From Acanthococcus lagerstroemiae (lineage: Eukaryota; Arthropoda; Insecta; Hemiptera; Eriococcidae): a DNA stretch of 64,000 bases. The notes below the pieces were generated by a model. That model worked only from the letters and a program-made list of their open reading frames with translations, was not told the DNA's origin and made no database searches. The translations under genes and the position numbers were made by a program. Within the stretch, counting starts at the first letter, position 1. Every line of letters begins with the position of its first letter. Positions 25,801-32,162 of the stretch are shown in pieces. The stretch covers positions 66,599,814-66,663,813 of the forward strand of contig CM063107.1 of assembly GCA_031841125.1 (NCBI GenBank), given 5' to 3'.

Positions 25801-28557
25801 TTGATTTTCTTAGTGGACCAGGTATCCTCAATAATTTTCTCAGCAATTTCCTGTTCGAACCTATGAATGTCCTCTCTAATTTTCTTCTTAATTAATTTCT
25901 TAATTTCTGCCAGTTCAATCTGATCTTTATTAAAGGGAGTATTTCTCTGTCTGAGTAGCGTACGCCTATTAATCAGATTCTTGGTGTCACTGCTAAGCTT
26001 ATCATCTGTTTTAATTGAGCCTTTTTTAATACCGAATGTGTTGGTTATCAATGTTAGTTTCTCTATTAACATATCGTATTTTGTTTGAAAATTCGAAGGG
26101 TCTGTATCGTTGCAGTCTAAATTTTGAATTTCTAATTTCAGTGTTTCATTTGCTACTCCTCTTTTGTGGATAGGTATCCACATTCCCAGAGAAATGCCTT
26201 TTATATTTTTTGGCCATTGTCTTTTCTTATTGATCGGAATTTTAAGTTTACACGTAACAGACCGATGGTCTGACGAAAAATTGAATTTAGCTACAACTCC
26301 TATATCAGTGAAAATGTTCAGACTATCAGATAATGTTAGATCTTTTTCATTTTTGGTGAAACCGTCTGGTGACCTCCAGGTCCATCTTCTGTCAAGTTTT
26401 TTCTGGAAAAATTTATTTATAATTTTTAGATTATGTTCATTTGAAAATTTTATTACTTTGTTACCGTTTTTATTAGACTTGCCATTTGCCCATGGACCCA
26501 CTCCAACATTGCCTTGACCTTCTTCTCCTATTTTTGCATTGAATTCGCCTATTACTAGATTATACTCATTTTTATGTACGTTGAAGTATTCATCTAAAGT
26601 ATCGTAGAATTCTTTGATATCTTCTTTATTGGCTGAAAGATTTGGAGCATACACCTGAAAGATGGAAATTGATATATTTTCACAAATTTTAATTTTCAGT
26701 ATAGCTAATCTTTCAGAGACACCTATAATTTCAATTACGTCTTTCACATGTTTTTTATCTATATAGAAGCCCACCCCTCTATATCCAATAGTTGAACCAA
26801 AATAGTAAAAAAGATTGCCATTGTTTCTAATCATTAGTTTTTCCCCGCTTCATTTCACTTCTGATAGACCTATAATCCCTACATAATTAGGTGCAAGGGC
26901 ATTCTCAAATTCTACTAGGCGTTCTTCACTTGCCAAACCTTAGCAATTAAAATGGAGTACGTTCATGTTACAAAAGTTGGCAGCCATTTGGGATATTTTA
27001 ACAACTGTGGTTTTGTTGTTTTTATTGTTTATTTGTGTATTATTTGTCATATTTTCGCTATTATTGTTTCCCTGATTGAAAGTATATTTTTTGGTGTTTT
27101 TGTTGGCTATAGGGATGGGTATGAGCCGGTTAGACTGGGCTAAATGCCCCTTGGCGCCCAGAATCCACATTGGGGCATATTTTCTAGTTTTTTGCTTAAA
27201 AGTTTGATTTACATTGGAAGAGTTTACAGTTTTAACATTTAGATTAGTCTTGACTGAGTCTGAGTTCGTGGCGGTGCCACACTTACCCGTCCTTACGTAT
27301 TACTGCGACGAGAGTGTACGACGTGACAGTTGTAGAGCGTTTGCTAAAAAGTTGCTATTCGAAGTTGGGTTGGGGTTCGCCTGTTGGACTCTTGGTATCT
27401 TCATAACTTGCCCTGTTGGTCCTTGGTGGATACCATTCAACTCGGGACTCCTTTCCTCCCCTGGTCTCTTCTTGGACTCTCGTAGATCCGGTTGTTGGCT
27501 CGCTGACGTTGTTGGGCTGCCATTGTTCACAGATTTTTGACCTTGCTCCTGAACTAGCAGTGCTCTCAGCTCTTCCAGCTCTCCAATGCTATTTACAATC
27601 ACTGCCTGACTATCATCTCTGACTCTGATTCGAATGGCGCACTCCCTGACCCAAACAAACCGGAGCAGATCTTCTCTGCGCATCTGCTTAGCTAGGCTCA
27701 GCAACCTCTTGCTCTCCGACGTCAGATGATCGTCACAGTAGATTGGGGTCGCCGTGCCCATGTTCAGGAATGAGCTGTCTAGTTTAGCTTTCTGTGCAGC
27801 TCTAATTATCGCATCTTTTTTCTCACGGTCATTGAATCTGGCAATAATCGTTGGCACCCCATTCCTGGATGGAAGTCTATGTATCTTCTCGAAGTTGTAG
27901 TCGTACACTGTAATCGCTAGCTTGGCAGCAAGTTGGGTTACTATTTCTCTAAGGTTTTCACCTTGGGTCACTGGTATACTGTTGATAAGCAAGTTTTTCT
28001 TTCGACTGTATTGCTCCAGTGTCATAACACATTCGTTGGTTTTCTTTGACTGCTGCTCGCAACGTTCTTTATCGAATTTTACCTCGAAATTACTGACAGT
28101 CGATCCGCAGTGACAACACGATCACGCCAATATGAATCATTCGATCAAAAATGCACTTGTTCGGCCACAATTCGCTTCTATATTACAATAACGTAGGGAA
28201 CACAGAAACGCGTATGTTCACACCTTCGTTGCACTCACGAACCATCTAGACTCAGGAGGATACGAAATGTAAAATAAATTGCTCAGATTTGAGCGGTAAT
28301 GTACGAAAAAAAATATGCGTTTGCATATTTTCCCCTGCCCCAGCTATTAATAATGCTAACACTATAGAATATTTTATTCTAAAATCTAGTGTTGATTTTA
28401 CTAAAGTGAAATGTTTTGTGTACCTAAGTGCGTGATATACAAATCTCCGCTTACCTGTGAAAGTAGAACTGGTGAAAATTCGGACAATTTTTGAGCTGAC
28501 CGGCGGAAGGTTATCCAAAGAGCCAGCAAATATAGAATCGACTACGCGATCATCCAT
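7634..28557 (-). CDS. NACHT and WD-repeat protein (NWD1/NWD2-like), 5' 15 exons
   Basis: A STAND-type NTPase gene. Exons on the minus strand, in transcript order: 28557-28455, 22375-22287, 19390-19274, 18798-18595, 16346-16202, 15971-15746, 15149-14951, 14739-14497, 14406-14206, 14057-13918, 13824-13614, 13349-13105, 13030-12884, 12800-12695, 7806-7634. They give 849 codons without a stop; every junction has GT and AG and the phases agree. The N-terminal part (about residues 25-250) has a DUF4062-like region ([52 protein letters not shown]). The NACHT domain follows, with P-loop GEGGCGKT near residues 389-396 and Walker [12 protein letters not shown] near 478-488, then the helical region ([25 protein letters not shown]-like [20 protein letters not shown]). 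The family normally continues into many WD40 repeats; none was found here, so the 3' exons probably lie beyond the left edge. Start chosen at [10 protein letters not shown]; an in-frame Met six codons upstream is possible. The cellular role in insects is not known to me. Confidence 0.92.
8170..8311 (-). CDS. Possible stray exon, unidentified
   Basis: A short minus-strand frame bounded by an AG (TTGTGTCAG) and a GTGAGT-like site encodes [18 protein letters not shown] and [17 protein letters not shown]. It does not resemble the NWD family and lies inside NWD intron 14. It could be an exon of a nested gene, a decayed pseudogene piece, or chance. Confidence 0.2.
8320..9930. other. No feature seen (NWD intron 14)
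   Basis: AT-rich intronic sequence. The plus-strand frames at 8927-9274 and 9309-9578 have no recognisable domain, no repeat structure and no codon pattern that supports coding. Confidence 0.5.
9940..10130 (+). repeat. Direct repeat A, copy 1
   Basis: A segment with GTAGGAGCGCTAATGTTCAC and GCGGGTTTTTCAAAAAGTC recurs with modest divergence at 10752-10970. After it, from 10125, a short frame reads [18 protein letters not shown] and may be a remnant of an element protein. Confidence 0.7.
10420..10585 (+). repeat. Direct repeat B, copy 1
   Basis: Holds GAGGTACGTTATCAGTTACC, a CCCGACCCGCGCGTCATCCG block and ACATCCGCTAGATGTCAGCC. The same order recurs at 10975-11135. With repeat A this gives the order A-B-A-B, so a unit of roughly 0.5-0.8 kb was duplicated. 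Confidence 0.7.
10752..10970 (+). repeat. Direct repeat A, copy 2
   Basis: Diverged second copy of the segment at 9940-10130, with the same order of landmarks (CAGGAGCGCTAATGTGCATT, GGGTTTTTCAAAAAATC, CGCGATTAAAAATTTAATAT). Confidence 0.7.
10975..11135 (+). repeat. Direct repeat B, copy 2
   Basis: Second copy of the block at 10420-10585, sharing ACATCCGCTAGATGTCAGCC and TTTGATTCCGAGTCC. Confidence 0.7.
11239..12124. mobile_element. Non-autonomous hAT element with 8-bp TSD
   Basis: The 886-bp element starts TAGGGCTAGGGGAAATATG and ends with the inverted form, reading outside-in TAGAGCTAGGGGAAATATG (18 of 19 match). It is flanked on both sides by GTGATAAT (11231-11238 and 12125-12132), the 8-bp target duplication typical of hAT elements. 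GCATATTT-type motifs are repeated under both ends. A second internal inverted pair, about 11593-11640 and 11906-11950 (GATTACTAGAACTA, TTGGTCCACT), gives a fold-back core. No transposase ORF is present, so it must be moved in trans. Confidence 0.85.
12131..12308. mobile_element. Small palindromic MITE, 178 bp
   Basis: Perfect 14-bp terminal inverted repeats ATTCGGACTTCCCA, inner inverted arms (TTATCAACGTTAGGAT against ATCCTAACGTTGATAA), and a flanking pentamer TGATA on both sides (12126-12130 and 12309-12313). No ORF. The hAT element at 11239 inserted at its left edge. Confidence 0.75.
12695..12800 (-). CDS. NWD exon 14
   Basis: Encodes [18 protein letters not shown] then [12 protein letters not shown]. 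Acceptor GTCTATTAG, donor GTACGT. Followed by a 4.9-kb intron filled with repeats. Confidence 0.88.
12884..13030 (-). CDS. NWD exon 13
   Basis: Encodes [18 protein letters not shown], then [18 protein letters not shown] and YTEIQRH. Acceptor CACATTCAG, donor GTAAGT. Confidence 0.9.
13105..13349 (-). CDS. NWD exon 12
   Basis: Encodes [36 protein letters not shown] and [18 protein letters not shown] through SVLNWYHR. Donor GTCAGA. Confidence 0.9.
13614..13824 (-). CDS. NWD exon 11
   Basis: Encodes [36 protein letters not shown] and FERIEKQ. Acceptor TTTCGTAG, donor GTGTCT. Confidence 0.9.
13918..14057 (-). CDS. NWD exon 10
   Basis: Encodes [18 protein letters not shown] through [18 protein letters not shown]. 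Acceptor GAACACAG, donor GTACGT. Confidence 0.88.
14206..14406 (-). CDS. NWD exon 9, Walker B
   Basis: Encodes [18 protein letters not shown], the Walker B stretch [15 protein letters not shown] and [11 protein letters not shown]. The donor GTGCGT was preferred because it joins in frame to LIVSCA in exon 10. Confidence 0.9.
14497..14739 (-). CDS. NWD exon 8, NACHT P-loop
   Basis: Begins [16 protein letters not shown], carries the Walker A motif [18 protein letters not shown] and ends with [18 protein letters not shown] and ICHQ. The P-loop Gly, Lys and Thr are all present, so NTP binding should be intact. 81 codons. Confidence 0.93.
14951..15149 (-). CDS. NWD exon 7
   Basis: Encodes [18 protein letters not shown] through [18 protein letters not shown] and ends NSVR. 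Acceptor TTACGTAG, donor GTATGT. Confidence 0.9.
15746..15971 (-). CDS. NWD exon 6
   Basis: Encodes [18 protein letters not shown] through [15 protein letters not shown]. Acceptor TACCCAAG, donor GTGAGC. Confidence 0.9.
16202..16346 (-). CDS. NWD exon 5
   Basis: Encodes [20 protein letters not shown] then a helical stretch ending MHNYFMS. Acceptor GATTGCAG, donor GTATAA. Confidence 0.88.
17140..17570. pseudogene. Mariner-type transposase remnants, two facing copies
   Basis: C-terminal transposase pieces in both arms of the composite. The plus copy reads about 17421-17570 to a natural stop. The minus copy spans about 17390-17140 and needs several frame changes. The third catalytic acidic region (PYSPDIAP context) is seen once. 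No functional enzyme can be made. Confidence 0.7.
17715..17985. mobile_element. MITE nested in the right arm of the mariner composite
   Basis: The left arm of the palindrome is uninterrupted where the right arm is split. The extra piece starts TTGGCGTTTGGACACT and ends AGTGTCCAAACGCGAA, an inverted pair. It contains the dispersed module also seen at 6276. Confidence 0.6.
18595..18798 (-). CDS. NWD exon 4
   Basis: Encodes [18 protein letters not shown] through [18 protein letters not shown] to ILINFNNK. 68 codons; acceptor TTTAAAG, donor GTTAGT. Confidence 0.9.
19274..19390 (-). CDS. NWD exon 3
   Basis: Encodes [18 protein letters not shown], then the [18 protein letters not shown] segment. 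Exactly 39 codons. Donor is GTTCGT, a weak but valid GT site, supported by the join to [10 protein letters not shown] in exon 4. Confidence 0.9.
19391..20760. other. NWD intron 2, no feature seen
   Basis: AT-rich intronic sequence; no family recognised. Confidence 0.5.
20900..20985 (-). repeat. Dispersed repeat, inverted copy of 29210
   Basis: Read on the minus strand this has GATTGGCGGGTGAACCGTAA and GAGCTGGGGAGTTCGTATTT, shared with the plus strand at 29213-29300. Both copies follow a GT-rich tract. It is a dispersed repeat, perhaps a SINE or LINE end. Confidence 0.65.
20990..21790 (-). pseudogene. LINE endonuclease fragment
   Basis: Minus-strand frames at 21777-21532 and 21255-21016 read [18 protein letters not shown] and [13 protein letters not shown], the apurinic-type endonuclease core of non-LTR retrotransposons, then a charged linker with [18 protein letters not shown] and [17 protein letters not shown]. 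Stops and frame changes separate them and the reverse transcriptase is absent. It is an internal fragment in NWD intron 2. Confidence 0.75.
22287..22375 (-). CDS. NWD exon 2
   Basis: Acceptor CTGTTTCCAG. It encodes [18 protein letters not shown] then [11 protein letters not shown] and is in phase with exon 1. Donor GTAATG. Confidence 0.9.
23720..24020. repeat. Two tandem copies of about 160 bp
   Basis: Two head-to-tail copies beginning CTTAAATTGAGGAAA, each with ACTTCGAGTACTTCTC and CCAAAATTTGGAATCAA. They adjoin the 3' end of the LINE (on minus) and may belong to its 3' tail or to the host element. Confidence 0.65.
24112..24690 (-). pseudogene. LINE ORF2, C-terminal region
   Basis: After the homopolymer break the frame resumes with [20 protein letters not shown], then [18 protein letters not shown] and [32 protein letters not shown], and ends VRAYAQKG. 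The GRPxxRWxDEI ending is common in RTE-like and related LINE clades. Confidence 0.8.
24701..25636 (-). pseudogene. LINE ORF2, reverse transcriptase part
   Basis: RT blocks are in order: [72 protein letters not shown] and [13 protein letters not shown]. The catalytic Asp pair of FADD is kept. The frame breaks at a run of about 14 G on the plus strand (24719-24732). Confidence 0.85.
25758..26834 (-). pseudogene. LINE ORF2, endonuclease part
   Basis: Reads QVYAPN, then [18 protein letters not shown] and RWTWRSPDG, and [11 protein letters not shown], the apurinic/apyrimidinic endonuclease motifs that nick target DNA. The segment continues upstream as [26 protein letters not shown] and [12 protein letters not shown], so at least two stops lie near 26835-26945. 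Downstream the frame is lost at a GGGG run near 25780 and resumes in another frame as [18 protein letters not shown]. Confidence 0.8.
27300..28025 (-). CDS. LINE ORF1 (RNA-binding type)
   Basis: The 241-residue frame reads [35 protein letters not shown] and [18 protein letters not shown]. This is the layout of L1-type ORF1 proteins, which bind the element's RNA and form the retrotransposition particle. A Pro/Ser-rich C-terminus follows ([16 protein letters not shown]). The reading frame may extend upstream to about 28110. It is open, though the partner ORF2 is broken. Confidence 0.7.
   Translation of the reverse strand: MTLEQYSRKKNLLINSIPVTQGENLREIVTQLAAKLAITVYDYNFEKIHRLPSRNGVPTIIARFNDREKKDAIIRAAQKAKLDSSFLNMGTATPIYCDDHLTSESKRLLSLAKQMRREDLLRFVWVRECAIRIRVRDDSQAVIVNSIGELEELRALLVQEQGQKSVNNGSPTTSASQQPDLRESKKRPGEERSPELNGIHQGPTGQVMKIPRVQQANPNPTSNSNFLANALQLSRRTLSSQ
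28455..28557 (-). CDS. NWD exon 1 (start codon)
   Basis: Encodes [18 protein letters not shown] and ends in [11 protein letters not shown], the family's N-terminal signature. Donor is GTAAGC, phase 1. The next exon lies about 6.1 kb away because of nested transposons. Confidence 0.88.
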
Positions 28558-28619
28558 TTTCGCTTGAAAGTGCACACTGCACCCTTTTCACCACAAATTC
28601 TTAACTTGTATTTTTCGTA

Positions 28620-28860
28620 AATATTGTGACGTCCCCCCGGAATATTGGCCAATGTTTACCATTCAATCGGAAAGCTAACTTTAAGACTAGCGGTGTCATG
28701 AAACCGAGAATCCGATGACGAACGTAGACTACATTAACACGCGTTTCGACCTGCAGGCAAACTGACTGGATATAAAGCTCGAGCTTTCATTCTCGTCACG
28801 AAACACAACCACCATACTAAGCCAGCCCTGTCAACTCTTTCTTTCACTCTCTTACATGGC
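28620..28860. other. Upstream flank of the NWD start, no site identified
   Basis: About 60-300 bp 5' of the first NWD exon (minus strand). I see no clear TATA box or other promoter element that can be supported. The transcription start was not located. Confidence 0.3.
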
Positions 28861-28879
28861 AAAAGCAAAGGTGCGGTTG

Positions 28880-29158
28880 GAATTGCAATAATTATTGTTG
28901 ATGTTATAAAATATATCTGTGCATCAATATTTAATCCAATTGTAAATATGATGAGCTCAAACGGTAAATTTAAGAATTCCAATTGAAATTATAGCATAAA
29001 TTACAAGTATATTCTTTTTTTTTTTTAATTTCTATTTTTCCATTTTCTTTGTTTAAAATTTGGGAGATAAGTCCAAAACCAGGTAAAATTAAAATATAAA
29101 CTTCTGGATGACCAAAAAAATCAAAATAAGTGTTGAGAAATAATTGGATTCCCATATC
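28880..29158 (-). pseudogene. NUMT: nuclear copy of mitochondrial cox1
   Basis: On the minus strand, [20 protein letters not shown] reads openly; further on, IFTIGLNIDAQIYF and TSTIIIAIPT appear. Between them ACCGTTTGAGCTCATCAT reads TVWAHH only if TGA is Trp, as in invertebrate mitochondria. This is the central part of cytochrome oxidase subunit I. It is about 280 bp long, disrupted by an A-rich insertion (about 29013-29030) and a small deletion, and ends abruptly, so it is a dead nuclear insertion. Confidence 0.9.
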
Positions 29159-29212
29159 CTAGTGAATTAAAAAATATTGTTGATATTTCTCTAGTATAAT
29201 ATACAGAAGTAT

Positions 29213-29300
29213 TTGTTTGTCTGTGTGTGTGTGTGTTCGAGGTTGGCGGGTGAACCGTAAGAGCTGGGCAGTTCGTACTTTCTGGTTGTGTTCGTATGAA
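29213..29300 (+). repeat. Dispersed repeat, copy of the 20900 element
   Basis: A GT-rich tract (TGTCTGTGTGTGTGTGTG) is followed by GTTGGCGGGTGAACCGTAAG and GCTGGGCAGTTCGTA. The same sequence lies inverted at 20900-20985. Confidence 0.65.
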
Positions 29301-29494
29301 CTCTGAATAGGTTTTAGGTTACAAAAAATTTCTGTACCCTTATTTTTTCTTTTTCTAATGTTTTGCTCTCAACCCGAGCCCTGGAATCCACCCTTTCGAG
29401 CATTACCTCAGAGACGTCCGGGAGGCTGTTAGGGCTGTCTTAGCCCTCTTCTCTATTTGCCGAAATACAGGCCTAGGTCGAAATGTAGCGAGTC

Positions 29495-29575
29495 GCTACG
29501 TGGGTTCGAACCCGGGATCTCCGGTTTCCGAGACCAGCGCGCTATCCACTCAGCCAACCATATTAGAAGGGGGCA
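29495..29575 (-). ncRNA. tRNA-derived sequence (SINE head or tRNA pseudogene)
   Basis: Minus strand: an A-box-like TGGCTGAGTGGATAGCGC, an anticodon arm CTGGT-CTCGGAA-ACCGG (loop consistent with anticodon CGG), and a perfect B-box region GGGTTCGAACCC. The D, anticodon and T regions are correctly spaced, but a matching acceptor stem and a 3' CCA-side pairing are not clear. It is best read as the pol III head of a SINE or a decayed tRNA gene. Confidence 0.65.
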
Positions 29576-29667
29576 CAAAAGTTTATCTCCTCTGGACCCC
29601 TATTTCTTTGTATTCGGACGTTTCGGGAATATTTTACACTGAAATTCTACACGTCATGTTGAAATTT

Positions 29668-30592
29668 GGTAGCTGTAACCGGAGAACTCGAGTTGCGTCC
29701 ATTTTCACAATTTTCAATCGAGTTCCGTCCCGAGTAATTCATGGGGTTGCATCCCATGGTATCGAATTCCGTCCCTCCCGCTTCCCGAATTCTGTCCCAC
29801 ATAGTAAAGAATTCCGTCCCACATACTTGCGAATTGCGGCCCATTTACTTCCGATTTCCATCCAGTAGTGCTGTAACCTGCTGCAACATGTAACGTACAT
29901 ATCGAATGTATGATGTTTATTTGAAATATATTCATTCAACTTCAACATAAAAAATATAAAAATTTTAAATAAACTTTAATTATACGTAGGTATACAACTG
30001 GAAAAATGCAATATAAAGTATGAGGCGTGTAGAAAAAGACTGAAATTCAAAATACAAAAAGGGTTAGGCGAGAGGATGTACAAATACGACGTGATTATGG
30101 TTCATATGAGATTCAAAATTTTCTTCTCGGACATTCATTTTGAAATGTGCTTTGCAAATTTTCTCGCAGCAAACCCACCTTCGAACACCATTCGCGAGAC
30201 GCTTGTGGAAGCGAAATTTGAAACCGTCAATAATATTTAGTTCTTTTCCCTTTTCACTAAACATGTTAAGATCGATATGAGACGTCATGATTTCGCGAAA
30301 TGCAACACTCGACAGGGTCATTCAAACCCGATTACTAACTTTATTTGCTGAAACGTATTGCTCATGCATACAGACACCTACAACGGACAAGATGATACAT
30401 GCGAGTCTGGGATACTTGCGTTTGCTGGATAAGTAGGCTATACACCTTTTTTAAGGGGACGGAATTCGCAATGTCTCCGGACGGAATTCCAAATGTCTCC
30501 GGACGGAATTCGTCGCTTACTGTCGGACGGAACTCAGTTGTACTACCCCCTTCATTTCCCACTTCGGACGGAACTCGAGTGCAGCCGCTGTA
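29668..30592. mobile_element. Mutator-like (MULE) element with FLYWCH ORF
   Basis: The two ends are inverted: outside-in CTCGAGTTGCGTCC at left and CTCGAGTTCCGTCC at right, preceded by loosely matching GTAACC/GTTACAG stretches. Inside each end the motif GAATTCCGTCC (or GGACGGAATTC) is repeated several times: 29715-29850 left, 30455-30580 right. Between them is a FLYWCH zinc-finger ORF, a domain carried by animal Mutator-type elements. The element is about 925 bp and lacks the DDE transposase domain, so it is non-autonomous. No clear target duplication was identified. Confidence 0.65.
30064..30321 (-). CDS. FLYWCH-type zinc-finger protein
   Basis: The 85-residue frame reads GFKFRFHKRLANGVRRWVCC, then KICKAHFKMN and NFESHMNHNHVV. 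The aromatic FRFHK-RW, two Cys and the HxH near the end match the FLYWCH finger (C..C..H.H), a DNA-binding domain shared by insulator proteins and Mutator-type transposases. It lies inside terminal repeats, so it is probably element-encoded, with the fused transposase domain lost. A spliced host gene is less likely. Confidence 0.7.
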   Translation of the reverse strand: MTLSSVAFREIMTSHIDLNMFSEKGKELNIIDGFKFRFHKRLANGVRRWVCCEKICKAHFKMNVREENFESHMNHNHVVFVHPLA

Positions 30593-30599
30593 ACTGCCT

Positions 30600-32160
30600 T
30601 CCTTCAGAAATTATCAAGGGACAGAAATCTCTAATCTCTAATACATATAAAAGTGTTTGTTTATCTCAGACCCTTTCGGCGGATCCAGGGGCGTTAGAAA
30701 TAAGGTATCCACCCCTTCTGGACATCACCGATTCTAAATTCAAAATTACAGGCAACTCTGCTTAGAGTCCCTCTATCTACCTGCTCTGTGGAGATGCTGA
30801 GAGTGCTGATGGGGAGGCGCTTGGCTTGACGCTCACTGGTCTTCCTGGGGGTGGTCTACATTCTCTAGCTGTCAAGGGGGGCTGCTAGTTATGATCTAAA
30901 ATCATTATAGTAATGGCTCTAGCTGAAACTGAATTTGACGATAGAACTTCTCTATGAGTAGGTGGGGAGCAGGAGTAGTGATTTTGGATACTATAAAAAT
31001 GTACCGAGGCCAATATTTTCGGGTTAGCGCAGTCCTGAACACAGTACTGGTGCGTTAAGACATGCTAAACTGAGAAACTTCCTCCTAATCCCGGGACTGA
31101 AGCTCTCCGAGGATTTTTTTGCCCGAAAAAGACGTGATGGTACAAAATCGGTGATTTTTCAAAATTCAAAAATATTAAGATGACATCGTACTTCTGTTTC
31201 ATTTTGGCCTTTAAATTCAAATTCAGTGTCCGATTTTGGCCGTGGCCGGTCTGAACCGGGAAAATTGCCAAACGTTGGTTAAGGAATAACTTTAACTCAG
31301 TTTTGAGTTTGGATTTGAATTTGTCCCGAAAATTGGAATTTTATATAGATAATATCTTTTTCTGAGTGAAGAAATTTTCGGAGAGCTTCAGCGTCTGAAC
31401 CTGGAGGAAAAGACCTCATTTTTTAAACAAATTTATATCCGCCATCAAAATTGAGCCGGAGTCATCTTTTGACAAGTTTCACCAATAATGTTTACTTCCA
31501 TTTTTGAGCGTATCTCGGCAACGGAGCACCGCCGCCAAATTTGGTCCCCGAACATGAACTCAGCGTAAAACATTGAGGGGAAATAAGTACTTAGTTAATT
31601 AAATTTCTTTGTTTTGAAACGTTTTGAAGTTTTTTCATCAATTTTTGAAAGATTTCGTCACAATTTACTCCAAATTTTGAGCGTATCTCGGCAACTGAGC
31701 AACGCTACCAAATTTTATCAACAAATTTGAACTAAATAGATATAAATTACGCGGTACGCAATTTCTAAATAATCTGGATTATTTATCGCCAGGTTCCTTT
31801 TCTTTACCTTAGAGTTCGTCGGCAGCCCAGCTTGTACTTTTATTTGTACTCGTATTTGTACCCCTACCATTTACCTGTATGTGGAAGATTAGACTTACCG
31901 GCGGATAGCTGTAAACGCATTACTCGTAATTGTCGTGTATTTTCATGCTGGACATTTTAGGCGTGTACAGACGTGGCTCGTGTACTTAGTATGATGTAGT
32001 TCAATTCGGTTGATATTTTATTTTCATGCCATTTACTGCTTTACGTTCGTGTTTAACGAGATTCGTGTTGATTCATTAATTAAATTTGTGCATCGATACT
32101 TGGTGTTGTTGATTTCTGCGTTGTCACTCGCTTACAAATCAACACTTTAACACGTTCGCA
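30600..32160. other. No gene; diffuse repeats
   Basis: Repeated phrases such as GAGCGTATCTCGGCAAC (near 31503 and 31679) show degenerate duplication. From about 31800 the sequence is GC-richer and leads into the gag-like ORF. A 5' LTR and primer-binding site could not be identified. Confidence 0.5.
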
Positions 32161-32162
32161 TC

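Larger units (their letters stand above)
24040..28130 (-). mobile_element. Nearly full-length, degenerate LINE (non-LTR retrotransposon)
   Basis: On the minus strand it carries ORF1 (28025-27300), an endonuclease (26834-25758), and reverse transcriptase plus C-terminal region (25636-24112). Its 3' end meets an AT dinucleotide tract (ATATATATA near 24047). It shares the transcriptional direction of the NWD gene, in whose first intron it sits. Frameshifts and stops prevent function. Confidence 0.85.
22453..28344. mobile_element. hAT-like element of 5.9 kb hosting a LINE
   Basis: Outside-in, the left end reads GGATAGGGAAAAATATGCAT and the right end GCTGGGGCAGGGGAAAATAT followed by GCA. They share GGGRAAAATATGCA. 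Both are flanked by TATTAATA (22445-22452 and 28345-28352). The ends resemble those of the hAT element at 11239, and ATGCA/GCATATT motifs recur beneath them. The interior from about 24040 to 28130 is a LINE, so the hAT part alone would be about 1.8 kb and non-autonomous. The ends are imperfect and the duplicated octamer is AT-rich, so confidence is moderate. Confidence 0.55.

Noticed and set aside
29457..29868. Plus-strand ORFs over the tRNA-like region and MULE end
   Set aside because: They read through pol III boxes and repeated GAATTCCGTCC words, so they are not proteins.
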